Shown piece by piece: positions 8,366 through 17,458 of a stretch of DNA of 64,000 nucleotides. The notes below the pieces were generated by a model. The model had not been told where the DNA came from. It saw only the letters and a program-made list of their open reading frames with translations, and searched no databases. The stretch's first letter is position 1, and each line of letters begins with the position of its first letter. The translations under genes and the position numbers were made by a program. This DNA comes from Streptomyces sp. DG2A-72 (GTDB taxonomy: Bacteria; Actinomycetota; Actinomycetes; Streptomycetales; Streptomycetaceae), in assembly GCF_030499575.1 (NCBI RefSeq), contig NZ_JASTLC010000001.1, positions 7,960,001 to 8,024,000 on the forward strand, in the 5' to 3' direction.

Positions 8366-9770
8366 ATGGGCAACCCGACGTACGCCGCCGGGCCCGTGGT
8401 GCCGGAGCCGGCCGAGGGCAGGGCGTACGACCCGCTGGCCGTCGCCCTGGGCAACGCCTCCCTGCTCGGCGTCGGCTGTCTGTTGATGCGGCGGTGGAAG
8501 CTCGCCGTCGCCGCCGCAGCCGGCACCGTCATACTCGTCTCCCGGCTCGTGTCGACCGAAGAGGCGTCGTACGAGATCACAGTGCTCGTGTGGTGGGCAG
8601 CCGTCATCATCCACGGGTGGTATCTGGCAGGCAGGGGCGCCGACCGGGTCGCCGTACCCCGTCAGCGCCTGGTCACGCTGCCGGTGCTGCTGACCGCGCG
8701 GCTTGCGCGGTTCGACGCCTCCCAGATCGGGCAGAGCGTCACCGATGCCCGCGAACGCGGCGATCGCGCAGGGGTGTTGAGCGCCCAGGACGAGGTGTGG
8801 TTCGGGCACCGCATCGCCGATGCGCCACTCGCCGCCCGCGGCGACGAAGCCGTATGAGCCTGCGAGCGGCTGCAGACGGCCCGGACCGAGCTGACCACCG
8901 GGCTCACCGGGGACACCGAGGCTCTGGAGGACGGCTTCGGCACGCTCGCCTCGGTGCTCGCGGAGCCCGGCAACGACAAGACGGTCGAGACAACCCTGAA
9001 CGGATTCCTCCGCGGCCTGCCCGCCAAAGACCCCTGCGACACGGTCACCGTCACCGACTGGCTCCGCGACCGGAAGCGGAGCAACGACGTTCTGGACCAG
9101 ACCTCCGACACGGTCGAACGGATCGAGCCCGCCGCGCTCGTCGGGTGCGCCGACGGCCTCATGGCGGACGACAGCTGGGAGTCGGCCCGCGCACACTACG
9201 AGCAGCTGCTCGACCAGTACCCCGACGACGACCTTGCGGACCAGGCCCGGACGGGAGCCAGGAAAGCCACGCTGAACATACATCGAGCTGGCCAACGTCC
9301 GCAGCCTGCTCGCGGGCGGCACCGGCGCACAGCCCAAGTACTGCTCCAGCCCGGCGAAGTACAGCGGAGCCAAGCCCATGGGCACCAACCCCGCGCTGTT
9401 CTACCCCGACAGCGAGTATGCCATCGACCACTCGGAGAAACTCCCCGGCTCCTGGAAGGCCGACGGCCCCACCGACGCTGTCCTGGTGGTCTGCATGGGC
9501 GAGACGACGTTCGGAAGCCCCGTCGAGACCTGCTCGTATTACCAGAGCGGGTCTTCCGGCGCTGTCTCGAACGTGTCCTTCTACAAGATCGCGATCCCGG
9601 TAAAGGTGTACGAGTTGCGCACGGGGAAGATCGTCGTCAACCGCACGATCCGGATCAACGGCACGAGTTGCCCGGAGACCATCTACACATCCAAGGACTC
9701 GACAAGCGAGTACGTCGTGGAGACCACGTCCGACGTGAAGGCTGCCTTCCGGCCGCTGGTCGTCCGGTGA
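8366..9770 (+). pseudogene. Membrane-anchored repeat protein broken by TGA and a 4-bp duplication
   Basis: The ATG at 8366 follows GAGGGAGA. The N-terminal part has hydrophobic segments LGNASLLGVGCLLM, LAVAAAAGTVILVS and ITVLVWWAAVIIHGWYL. An in-frame TGA at 8855-8857 interrupts it, after which the same frame continues with a helical, TPR-like stretch (ARAHYEQLLDQYPDDDLADQ). At 9276-9283 ACAT is duplicated, which shifts the frame; the new frame then reads ELANVRSLLAGG and runs to 9770. The last part is a beta-rich extracytoplasmic-looking domain with two cysteine pairs (VVCMGETTFG, ETCSYYQSG). Intact relatives occur in Streptomyces as hypothetical proteins. Function is unknown. Confidence 0.8.
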
Positions 9771-10017
9771 GCGGTGGCGCGGACCGTGGCTTCGGAGGAT
9801 GGACGTCCTGGGACGGCTCGCGGGCAAGGCCAGTGAGCATGAGGCCGACGGCCGCAAGGAGCTGTGCTGGTCCAGAAAGGTCTGGAAGGCAGTCGGCGGC
9901 GATACCGACCGGAGCGGCTGGTCGTGGTTCTGGTCCTGGAGCCCGTTGATCGGGCTCATCGGGCTGTTCGGGTTCCTCTGTGAACGCGGCGGCCCGAAGA
10001 CCAACGAGTACGGTCGC

Positions 10018-10555
10018 ATGGACATGCCTGCACGAGTGAAGCGCGTCGCGGCGGTGGTGGTCGCGGGCGTACTGGCCGTCGGCGGTTGTTCGTCGGACAA
10101 GGACACGGACACATCCGAGGCCAAGCCGTCACCCGGCGCCTCCAAGCCCGCTGAACCCGCGTCCCCGAGCCCGTCTCCGACCGGCCCACTGCCCAAGGCC
10201 AAGGACGGCAAGGACACCGGAGCCTGCAAGGACGGGAACTGCGAAATCCTCGTCACCGAGCCGGTGGCCGTCGTGATCGGCGACGGGTATCTGCACGCGC
10301 TTCGAGTCCTCGGAATTCCTGGGCTATGTGAGCTTCGGCAACGGCGGGGAAGCCGCGTTCTCCACAGCGGGCGGCAAGAAGACCACCGTCGACGCCACCG
10401 CGGTCAACAAGGATGGCGCCATACTTGAAGTTCAGTACGAAGTAGCTCCGCAGGGGGAGAAAGAGGCTGAAGCTTCCCTTGGACTGGACACCGAACCCGA
10501 TTGCTCGCGGTCTTCTCGCGGTCGTCGTCCTGCCCTTCGGCGACCTACAGGGTAA
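10018..10555 (+). pseudogene. Secreted lipoprotein gene with a single-base frameshift
   Basis: From ATG 10018 (or 10024) the product has a lipoprotein signal peptide: MPARVKR, a hydrophobic AAVVVAGVLAVGG stretch and the lipobox cysteine, then a Ser/Pro/Lys-rich linker and TGACKDGNCEILVTEPVAV. Near 10298-10301 the frame changes by one base: the sense continues in another frame as FESSEFLGYVSFGNGG ... VDATAVNKDGAILEVQYEV. Removing one C at about 10300 restores continuity. The 3' end after 10500 also looks degenerate. Between 9771 and 10017 I see no convincing gene, only a weak open frame. The role is unknown; it presumably sat outside the cell near the preceding membrane protein. Confidence 0.7.
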
Positions 10556-10592
10556 ACAGGGCACGCCGGTCGCAGCATTTGGCCGTTGTCCA

Positions 10593-10781
10593 GCTCACCC
10601 GGCCGCCATGGCGGAGTGGGCTAGGAACAGCGTCCCTGCGCTGCTGGCCATCTACGCTCGCCGCATTTCGGGATCCCGGTCGTCTGCGACCGCAACGGGC
10701 ATCAGGAACAAGGCCACTCACACATGGCAGATCGGCCCATCCGCACCCGCCACCATCCCGGGCCAGCGGGCCTCATTCTGA
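10593..10781 (+). pseudogene. Relic of a phage-type tyrosine integrase C-terminus
   Basis: One frame reads AAMAEWARNSVPALLAIYAR followed by RISG. Streptomyces tyrosine integrases end with a closely similar block (VAEWAGxSVxVLLxxYAxCIxG), in which the Tyr is the nucleophile. No upstream catalytic Arg or His box is present, and no start fits, so only the last part survives. It reads toward the right junction and stops at 10781, about 35 bases before the truncated tdk begins, which is where an integrase is expected in an integrative element. The match is short and made by eye. Confidence 0.6.
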
Positions 10782-10815
10782 AAGATCAGTAGATGGTGGA
10801 TGGTCAAGCAAAAGG

Positions 10816-11415
10816 ACGCTGGCTCTCCAGATAGAGCACAACCGTTCGGCGCGCGGACTGCAGGGCGTGATCTTCACGCGCGACGACCGTGCGGGCGAGG
10901 GCAAGCTGTCGTCCCGGCTCGGGCTGGTCACGGACGCGGTGGAGGTCGAGGACGGGCAGGACCTGTACGCCTACCTCGTCGACCACCTCTCCCACGGTGG
11001 CCGCGCGGACTACGTCATCGCGGACGAGGCGCAGTTCCTCGCGCCGGAGCAGATCGACCAACTCGCGCGCGTGGTCGACGATCTGGGCCTCGACGTCTAC
11101 GCCTTCGGCATCACGACCGACTTCCGCTCCAAGCTGTTCCCGGGGTCCCAGCGCCTCGTCGAACTCGCCGACCGGGTCGAGGTCCTCCAGGTCGAGGCCC
11201 TGTGCTGGTGCGGTGCCCGCGCCACGCACAACGCCCGCACGATAGGCGGCGCGATGGTCGTCGAGGGTGCCCAGGTCGTCGTCGGCGACGTCAACCAGGC
11301 CGACGACATCGGCTACGAGGTCCTGTGCCGCCGCCACCATCGCCGCCGTATGACCGCGGCGACGGCACACGCGGCGGCGCTGTCACCGGATGTCCTGCCG
11401 GTTTCGTCGGCCTGA
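10816..11415 (+). pseudogene. tdk: Displaced native 3' part of thymidine kinase (5'-truncated)
   Basis: From 10816 the frame encodes TLALQIEHNRSARGLQG and then the whole remainder of a thymidine kinase, including DEAQF, CWCGA and the CRRHHRRR zinc end, closely matching residues 17-216 of the intact copy at 1691. The first 16 residues, including most of the P-loop (GTMDCGKS), are missing and replaced by unrelated island sequence. Without a P-loop it cannot bind ATP, and no suitable start or ribosome site is present. Its codon use matches the following core genes better than the left copy does, which suggests that this is the original 3' end. Confidence 0.88.
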
Positions 11416-11459
11416 GCGAAGCCGTACCGAGCCGCACCGCCGGTCTCACCGACCTGAGC

Positions 11460-12254
11460 TCAGGCCGGGCTCTGGACCAGGCAGAACCTGGCGCCCTCGG
11501 GGTCCGCGACCGTGGCCACGCGGCCGTGTTCGGTGTCGTGGGCCGGCTTGAGGACATGCCCGCCGAGGTCGGCGACCTGGGCGAGGCTCTCGTCCGTGTC
11601 GGCGACTTCGAAGTACGTCACCCAGTGCGGACCCCGGTCACGGGGCAGGGAGTTGCCGACGCCGTGGATACCGGCGACCGGGCGGCCGTCGATGAGCAGG
11701 GTCACGTGGTCGAAGTCGGCGGAGACCACCGGCTCCTCGTCGTAGGCGAACACGGTCTCGTAGAACTTGGCGACGCTCGCCGACTCGAAGGTCAGCAGGT
11801 CATGCCAGGCCGGAGTGCCGGGCACCCCGGCGATGGCCGTGCCGCGATGCGCCGCCGCCTGCCACACGCCGAAGACCGCGCCCGACGGATCCGAACCGAT
11901 CACCAGCCGCCCGGCCTCCTCCGCGTCCAGCGGGCCCACCCCGACGGTGCCGCCGCACAGCCGTACCGTCTCGGCGGTCAGATCGACGTCGTCCGAGGCC
12001 AGGTAGGGCGTCCAGGCGATGGGGAGATGCCGGTCCGGCGGGAGCTGGCCGATGCCGGCCACTTCACAGCCGTCGAGCAGCGCCCGCACATAGGGGCCGA
12101 GCTGCCGGGGGCCGGGCCGGAACTCCCAGCCGAACAGAGCCCCGTAGAACTCCTGGGTCGTGGCCAGTCCGTGCGCCATCAGACTCACCCAGCAGGGCGT
12201 GCCGGGCGCGTGCGTTTCGCCGTTCGGGCCGGCCGACCCCCGTGCCTCGGTCAT
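11460..12254 (-). CDS. Two-domain VOC (glyoxalase/bleomycin-resistance fold) family protein
   Basis: A 264-residue protein of two vicinal-oxygen-chelate modules. The first (residues about 20-135) opens with PCWVSLMAHGLATTQEFYG and ends DPSGAVFGVWQ; the second (about 145-262) opens PAWHDLLTFESASVAKFYE and ends DPEGARFCLVQS. The ATG at 12254 has CGAGGAGAG upstream. No signal peptide is visible. Such proteins often act as small-molecule hydroxylase-like or resistance enzymes, but the substrate is unknown. It is convergent with the tdk relic; a perfect 12-base palindrome, CCTGAGCTCAGG (11453-11464), overlaps its stop. Confidence 0.8.
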   Translation of the reverse strand: MTEARGSAGPNGETHAPGTPCWVSLMAHGLATTQEFYGALFGWEFRPGPRQLGPYVRALLDGCEVAGIGQLPPDRHLPIAWTPYLASDDVDLTAETVRLCGGTVGVGPLDAEEAGRLVIGSDPSGAVFGVWQAAAHRGTAIAGVPGTPAWHDLLTFESASVAKFYETVFAYDEEPVVSADFDHVTLLIDGRPVAGIHGVGNSLPRDRGPHWVTYFEVADTDESLAQVADLGGHVLKPAHDTEHGRVATVADPEGARFCLVQSPA

Positions 12255-12551
12255 CGTCACTCTCTCCTCGACCCCTTGCGGCAGCCGTGTCGCCGCCGCT
12301 CTGCGGACCCCCGTGCCGATGCTCGCACCCCCGTGGGACCGCGCGCTCCGGGCGCGCCGCCGTCTTTGCGGCCCATGCCCGGAGAATGACCGGTGTGCGG
12401 TTCCTCGCCCATTTCGGTGCGATTGCCGACGGATGTCGATCTGCTGTACAGCATGTGCCCGATCCCGTACGCCTCGTGATCGGGGCTGTACGGCCGAGCA
12501 GAGTAGCCGGACATGGACGACGCGGCCACCCCATACGCAAGGATGGTGGCC

Positions 12552-13406
12552 ATGAACGCCATCATCTTCGCAACCGAACTCGCGAGCGAGCTGGCGGGAG
12601 TGACCCCGCCCGTCCTGCTCGATGTCCGCTGGCAGCTGAGCGTGGCCAAGGCGGCCGGCGAACCGCCCTTCGACGGACGGGCCGAGTACGAGGCCGGGCA
12701 CCTCCCCGGCGCGGTCTACGTCGATCTGGACCGGGAACTCGCGTCGGCACCGGGCGAACGCGGCCGGCATCCGCTGCCCGACATGGCGGAATTCGGTACG
12801 GCCATGCGCCGGGCCGGTGTCTCGTCATCGGTCCCCGTGGTCGTGTACGACGGCGGCCAGGGCTGGGCCGCGGCACGCGCCTGGTGGCTGCTGCGCTGGA
12901 CGGGGCATCCGGAGGTGCGGGTCCTCGACGGCGGGCTGCCCGCTTGGCAGGGCCCGCTGGAGACGACCGTGCCCGTGCCGGCCGAGGGCGATTTCCAGCC
13001 GGTGCCGGGGGCGGTGGACATGCTGGATGCCGATGGGGCCGCGGCGTTGGCACGGAGCGGCGTGCTGCTCGACGCGCGGGCGGGGGAGCGGTACCGGGGA
13101 GAAGTGGAGCCGATCGATCCGGTAGGTGGGCACATTCCGGGCGCCGTGTCCGCGCCCACGAACGAGAACGTGGCGCAGGACGGCCGCTTCCTCGCCGCGG
13201 ACGAGCTCCGGGCCCGGTTCAAGACTCTGGGTGTGTCCGAGGACGGCCCGGAGGTCGGCGTGTACTGCGGTTCGGGAGTCTCCGGCGCCCATGAGGTACT
13301 CGCCCTGGCGGTCGCGGGGATTCCGGCGGCGTTGTACGTGGGGTCCTGGTCGGAGTGGTCCGCGGATCCGTCCCGGCCGGTTGCCGTGGGGCCGGATCCT
13401 CAATAG
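12552..13406 (+). CDS. Sulfurtransferase with two rhodanese domains
   Basis: A 284-residue thiosulfate/3-mercaptopyruvate sulfurtransferase. An N-terminal, inactive rhodanese domain (LLDVRWQL ... HLPGAVYVDLD) is followed by a C-terminal catalytic one (DARAGERYRGEVEPIDPVGG) whose active-site loop is CGSGVSG, with the Cys that carries the persulfide. The CGSGV loop is the type seen in mercaptopyruvate enzymes, not the CRKGV of classic rhodaneses. ATG 12552 is preferred because AAGGA lies nine bases upstream; ATG 12543 is possible. It is monocistronic and ends in a strong shared terminator with sepH. Confidence 0.88.
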   Translation: MNAIIFATELASELAGVTPPVLLDVRWQLSVAKAAGEPPFDGRAEYEAGHLPGAVYVDLDRELASAPGERGRHPLPDMAEFGTAMRRAGVSSSVPVVVYDGGQGWAAARAWWLLRWTGHPEVRVLDGGLPAWQGPLETTVPVPAEGDFQPVPGAVDMLDADGAAALARSGVLLDARAGERYRGEVEPIDPVGGHIPGAVSAPTNENVAQDGRFLAADELRARFKTLGVSEDGPEVGVYCGSGVSGAHEVLALAVAGIPAALYVGSWSEWSADPSRPVAVGPDPQ

Positions 13407-13423
13407 CCGTTCAGCCGTACGAC

Positions 13424-13460
13424 AGTGGGGCCCGCGCCTTGGCTCGGCGCGGGCCCCACT
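13424..13460. terminator. Bidirectional terminator between rhodanese gene and sepH
   Basis: A perfect 15-bp stem pairs 13424-13438 with 13446-13460 around a seven-base loop, and an outer GTAC/GTAC arm extends it. It sits between two convergent genes and should stop transcription from both. Confidence 0.85.
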
Positions 13461-13473
13461 CTCGTACGACCGG

Positions 13474-14514
13474 CTACTCCTGCTTCTTGCGCCGTGTCCC
13501 GAACACGATCTCGTCCCAGCTCGGCACCGCTGCCCGGCGGCCGGGGCGGACACCGTCGGCTTCGGCCTGGCGGTCGGTGGAGCCGATCAGGCGGTCGCGG
13601 TGGCTGCCGACGGACCGGGGCATGAGGACGTCGGCGTAGGCGGAACCGGCCCCGGCCGAGGCGGCGGGCGCCGGGGGTTCCTCCTCGGCGGGTTCGGGAG
13701 CGGCGGGAGGTTCCTCCACCGGCTCCGGCGCCGGGCGTTCCGGGACGACCATGTCGCCGCGGAAGCTCGGCACCGCCTCCAGGAGGCTGGTCAGCGAGTC
13801 GCGTTCGCCGGTGCTCTCCACCTCGGGTTCGGGGGAGGGTGACGGCAGCACCGGACGCTCCGGGCGGTCCATCGGGCGATCGCGCGGCAGCCGGGCGATG
13901 CGGGGCACGAACGGGAAGCTGGGCTCCGCCGTGGCGAGGTCCTCGGACTCGCCGATCAGCGAGCGCGCCTCCTCGTCGACGGCCTGCACGAGCCGCCGCG
14001 GCGGGTCGTACGTCCAGCTCGCCGAGTGCGGTTCGCCCGCGACGAGGTAGACCAGCAGGACTTCCCAGGTGCCGTCGTCACGGCGCCACGAGTCCCACTG
14101 GACGCTGTCCTTCTCGGCGCCGCGCAGCAGCAGCCGCTCCTGGACGGTCTCGCCGAGCTGCGGTCCGGCGGCGTTCTCGCCGGGCCTGCGGACGGGTGTC
14201 TTGCGGGCCCGCTCGGCCATGAAGGCGCGCTCGGCCAGCACCGGGCCCTCGAAGCGGCGTACGCGGTCGACCGGAATTCCGGCCATCTGTGCGACCTCTT
14301 CCGCGGTCGCACCCGCACGTATGCGCGCCTGGATGTCACGGGGGCGGAGATGGCTCTCCACCTCGATCTCGATCTGGCCGAGGCGCGGCCGGTCGCCGCG
14401 CACGGCGGCGCGCAGCCGTTCATCAATCGGGAGGGTGTACTCCGTCGAGTCGGCAGCCTTGAGCACCAGCCGTGTGCCGTCATTGGAGACGGCCACGACA
14501 CGCAGTTCGGGCAT
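13474..14514 (-). CDS. sepH: Cell-division regulator SepH
   Basis: A 346-residue actinobacterial SepH (DUF3071). In Streptomyces SepH binds FtsZ and stimulates its assembly for sporulation septa. The conserved N-terminal domain (MPELRVVAVSNDGTRLVLK ... LRPRDIQARIRAGATAEEVA) has the predicted helix-turn-helix at residues about 70-105; the C-terminal half is Pro/Glu-rich and disordered, ending in the conserved DEIVFGTRRKKQE tail. ATG 14514 has GGGAGG just upstream; an in-frame extension to 14601 lacks family similarity. It is probably transcribed alone. Confidence 0.93.
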   Translation of the reverse strand: MPELRVVAVSNDGTRLVLKAADSTEYTLPIDERLRAAVRGDRPRLGQIEIEVESHLRPRDIQARIRAGATAEEVAQMAGIPVDRVRRFEGPVLAERAFMAERARKTPVRRPGENAAGPQLGETVQERLLLRGAEKDSVQWDSWRRDDGTWEVLLVYLVAGEPHSASWTYDPPRRLVQAVDEEARSLIGESEDLATAEPSFPFVPRIARLPRDRPMDRPERPVLPSPSPEPEVESTGERDSLTSLLEAVPSFRGDMVVPERPAPEPVEEPPAAPEPAEEEPPAPAASAGAGSAYADVLMPRSVGSHRDRLIGSTDRQAEADGVRPGRRAAVPSWDEIVFGTRRKKQE

Positions 14515-14940
14515 GGGGACCTCCCGGGTGGTGCCTGCCGACGTCACGTGCGTCGCTGCTTCCGCTAGTCGAGTGTGGCCTGCCCGGGTGCAGCCTGCCA
14601 CAACCTTGCCGAGTTGCCCGGCGTGTCGGGCCAGGGCCCTGGATCGCCGTTATGGCACGGTTACCTATTCGCAACGCTAAGTGACATACTCCGTCACCCT
14701 GTGCAACTAGCCCCCTCACGGCGGTCCTTGAAGGCCACGGACGCCCTGGCGGGAGACCGGACCCAGGGCTCGCAACAGTACTCCATTCGGGCCACGTGCG
14801 TGGATTGGCTCGCCGCCCAACTTCTGGCAAGGGGTCGGACTTGGTCGTCCGGGCGCGGGTTTTCGGGATCTCGAACGTGGCGCACTTCACGCAATCGGCG
14901 GAAACGGAACCAATGGCTTCGCGCCTGCGTCACGAGTCGG
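14515..14940. other. Intergenic region upstream of sepH
   Basis: This stretch of 426 bases has several reading frames but none with convincing codon pattern or family similarity. It must hold the sepH promoter on the minus strand; TTGCGA ... TAGGTA-like boxes around 14660-14680 are possible but weak. I see no RNA gene. Confidence 0.4.
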
Positions 14941-16260
14941 CTACGACCCCAGCACCCTCCGCAAGTAGTCGTTCTGGAACCGCCGTTCGGGATCGAGCCG
15001 ATCCCGCAACGCCGTGAACTCACCGAACCGGGGGTAGACCGCGGCGAAGTACTCGGCGTCCCGGGTGTGCACCTTGCCCCAGTGCGGCCGGCCCTCGTGG
15101 GCGGTGAAGATGCGTTCGGCGGCGGTGAAGTACGCCTGATAGGGCGTCCCCTTGAACATGTGGACGGCGATGTAGGCGGTGTCGCGGCCGGACGCCGTGG
15201 AGAGCGTGATGTCGTCGGCGGGGGCCGTGCGCACCTCGACCGGGAAACTGATCCTCAGGCCGGATCGGTCGACCGTCGTCTTCAGTTCGCGCAGCGTCTC
15301 GACGACGGCCTCGCGCGGAACGGCGTACTCCATCTCCACGAAGCGCACCCGGCGCGGAGAAGTGAAGACTTTGTAGGGAATGTCGGTGTAAGTCCGCGCG
15401 GACAGCGCCTTGCTGGAGATCTGGGCGATCGCCGGGACGGTGGCGGGCACCGCGCGGCCGGCCCACTGGGCCACCTGGAAGACGCCGTTGGAGAGGAACT
15501 CGTCCTCGAACCAGCCCGCGAGCTGCCCCACCGGCTGTTCCGGGCCCGCGCTGCGGTTGTTGCGCTTGGTGTTGGTGTTGCCGGTGTGCGGGAACCAGTA
15601 GAACTCGAAGTGCTCGTTCTCCGCCCAGAGTTCGTCGAACCGGCTGGTGACCTGGTCCAGACTCATCGGCTCCTCACGGGCCGTGAGCAGGAAGATCGGC
15701 TCCACGGCGAAGGTGATCGCGGTGATGATGCCGAGGGCGCCCAGGCCTGTGCGCGCGGCCGCGAAGACCTCCGGATGCTCTTTCTCCGAGCAGGTGAGCA
15801 GTGAGCTGTCGGCCGTGACCAGCTCAAGGCCCTTGATCTGGGCGGCTATCGAGGCCGAGTCGCGGCCGGTGCCGTGGGTGCCGGTGCTGGTGGCTCCGGA
15901 GACCGTCTGCTCCATGATGTTGCCCATGTTCGTGAGCGACAGGCCCTCACGGGCGAGAGCCATGTTGAGTCTCTTGAGCGGGGTGCCGGCCTCCACCGTG
16001 ACGGTCCCCGCTTCGCGATCAATATTGCGGATGCCGGTCAACAGTTGAGGGCGGATCAACACACCGTCTGTGGCGGCAACGGACGTGAACGAATGCCCGG
16101 AACCGACGGCCTTCACCGTCAGCCCGTCCTCCGCCGCTTTCCGTACGGCCGCGGCCAGTTCGTCCACGGAGGCGGGTTCGACCTGCCGCGCCGGCCGGGC
16201 GGCGACGGTGCCGCCCCAGTTACGCCACGTGCCGTTCCTGCCGCTCACTGTGGTGCTCAA
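14941..16260 (-). CDS. FAD-linked sugar-lactone oxidase (D-arabinono-1,4-lactone oxidase family)
   Basis: A 439-residue oxidase with an N-terminal FAD-binding domain (VKAVGSGHSFTSVAATDGVLI, then MGNIMEQTVSGATSTGTHGTG) and a C-terminal ALO domain (ending HWGKVHTRDAEYF and the family RRFQNDYLRRVLG tail). It should oxidise an aldono-lactone or sugar alcohol using covalently or tightly bound FAD. The TTG start at 16260 is chosen because GGAGG lies five bases upstream; it lies within the end of the MFS gene (41-base overlap), so translation is coupled. The substrate is unknown. Confidence 0.85.
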   Translation of the reverse strand: MSTTVSGRNGTWRNWGGTVAARPARQVEPASVDELAAAVRKAAEDGLTVKAVGSGHSFTSVAATDGVLIRPQLLTGIRNIDREAGTVTVEAGTPLKRLNMALAREGLSLTNMGNIMEQTVSGATSTGTHGTGRDSASIAAQIKGLELVTADSSLLTCSEKEHPEVFAAARTGLGALGIITAITFAVEPIFLLTAREEPMSLDQVTSRFDELWAENEHFEFYWFPHTGNTNTKRNNRSAGPEQPVGQLAGWFEDEFLSNGVFQVAQWAGRAVPATVPAIAQISSKALSARTYTDIPYKVFTSPRRVRFVEMEYAVPREAVVETLRELKTTVDRSGLRISFPVEVRTAPADDITLSTASGRDTAYIAVHMFKGTPYQAYFTAAERIFTAHEGRPHWGKVHTRDAEYFAAVYPRFGEFTALRDRLDPERRFQNDYLRRVLGS

Positions 16261-17458
16261 CGGTGCCTCCCCGCCGTGGAGCCGGCCTGCTGAGCCGGCG
16301 GTACCCGAGGAAACCGACCGCGACCGCGACGGCCCCGGACACCGCCGGAACCCCGTACCCGGCACGCGCTCCGGCCGCGTCGATCACCCAGCCGGCCACG
16401 GAGGAGCCGAGTGCGACCCCGACCGCGAGCCCTGTGCTCACCCAGGTCATGCCTTCGGTGAGCTGCGCGCGTGGTACGTGCTCTTCGATGAGGGACATGG
16501 TCGTGATCATCGTGGGAGCGATGGACAGACCCGCAACGAACAGCGCCACGGCCAGAAACGGCAAGTTTCCGACCAGTAGGAGGGGGATCATACTCACGGC
16601 CATCATGAATACGCCCAGCAGCCAGCGACGTTCGGGCGCCCCATGGAACCGCAGCAGCCCGAACACGGCTCCTGCTGCGCAGGAGCCCGCAGCGTAGATC
16701 GCCAGCACGAGGCTGGCTGCGCCCTTGTGCCCCTGCTCCTCGGCGAAGGCCACGGTGACCACGTCGACGGCCCCGAAGATCGCTCCGGTCGCCACGAAGG
16801 TGGCCACCAGGACCTGCAGACCGGGTGCGCGCAGCGCGCTGCCGCCGCTGTGGTGCTCGCGCGGATGCGGCTTCGGCTCGGTCGCGCGCTGTGCGGTGAG
16901 CCAGAAGACCCCGGCCGCCAGGAAGCAGGCGGCGAGCAGCGGTCCGGCCTCCGGGAACCACGCCGTGGACAGGCCGATGGAGATGATCGGCCCGAAGATG
17001 AAGCAGATCTCGTCCACCACGGACTCGAAGGAGTACGCGGTGTGCAACTGCGGGGTGCCCCGGTACAGCGCCGCCCAGCGGGCACGGATCATGGCCCCGA
17101 TGCTCGGCACGCAGCCGATCCCGACGCAGGCCACGAACAGCACCCAGTCCGGCCACCCGTAGTGCGCGGCGAACAGCAGCAGGGCCGCCGCGACGAGCGA
17201 CACCAGCGTCGCCGGGCGCAGCACCCGCCGCTGCCCGTACCGGTCCACCAGCCGCGACACCTGCGGGCCCGCGATCGCGGCCGCCAGCGCGATGGTGGCC
17301 GACAGGGCGCCCGCCAGCCCGTACCGCCCGGTGATCTGGGAGATCATCGTGACGACGCCGATGCCCATCATCGACAGCGGCATCCGCCCGAGGAAGCCGG
17401 CGGCGGAGAAGCCCTTGGAGCCGGGGGCGGCGAACAGGGCGAGATAGGGGCTGGGCAC
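16220..17458 (-). CDS. MFS transporter
   Basis: A 412-residue major-facilitator permease with about 12 hydrophobic segments and a typical loop-2 motif (VSRLVDRYGQRRVLRPA, residues about 65-80). It starts GTG at 17458. Its 3' end overlaps the FAD oxidase start and includes that gene's ribosome site, so the two form one operon: transporter plus oxidase may handle the same small molecule. No substrate can be named. The gene is divergent from hemH. Confidence 0.88.
   Translation of the reverse strand: MPSPYLALFAAPGSKGFSAAGFLGRMPLSMMGIGVVTMISQITGRYGLAGALSATIALAAAIAGPQVSRLVDRYGQRRVLRPATLVSLVAAALLLFAAHYGWPDWVLFVACVGIGCVPSIGAMIRARWAALYRGTPQLHTAYSFESVVDEICFIFGPIISIGLSTAWFPEAGPLLAACFLAAGVFWLTAQRATEPKPHPREHHSGGSALRAPGLQVLVATFVATGAIFGAVDVVTVAFAEEQGHKGAASLVLAIYAAGSCAAGAVFGLLRFHGAPERRWLLGVFMMAVSMIPLLLVGNLPFLAVALFVAGLSIAPTMITTMSLIEEHVPRAQLTEGMTWVSTGLAVGVALGSSVAGWVIDAAGARAGYGVPAVSGAVAVAVGFLGYRRLSRPAPRRGGTVEHHSERQERHVA

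Larger units (their letters stand above)
1739..10815. mobile_element. About 9-kb integrated island inserted within tdk (decayed)
   Basis: The evidence is the pair of tdk sequences at its edges. The left copy is complete, while the right copy (10816-11415) begins at the codon equivalent to Thr17 and is followed by the expected core neighbours. The two copies are close in protein sequence throughout but diverge clearly in DNA. Just inside the right end is a relic that reads like the C-terminus of a tyrosine integrase. Cargo runs from a beta-propeller gene to a lipoprotein, and four of these genes are broken. No perfect long direct repeat is visible at the ends; only the 5-base GTCAA at 1735-1739 and 10803-10807 is shared. 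Boundaries are good to roughly 20 bases. Confidence 0.8.

Noticed and set aside
11453..11464. Perfect 12-base palindrome CCTGAGCTCAGG as an attachment site
   Set aside because: It lies beyond the tdk relic and has no copy at the left end, so it is not an att site; it overlaps the stop of the VOC gene.
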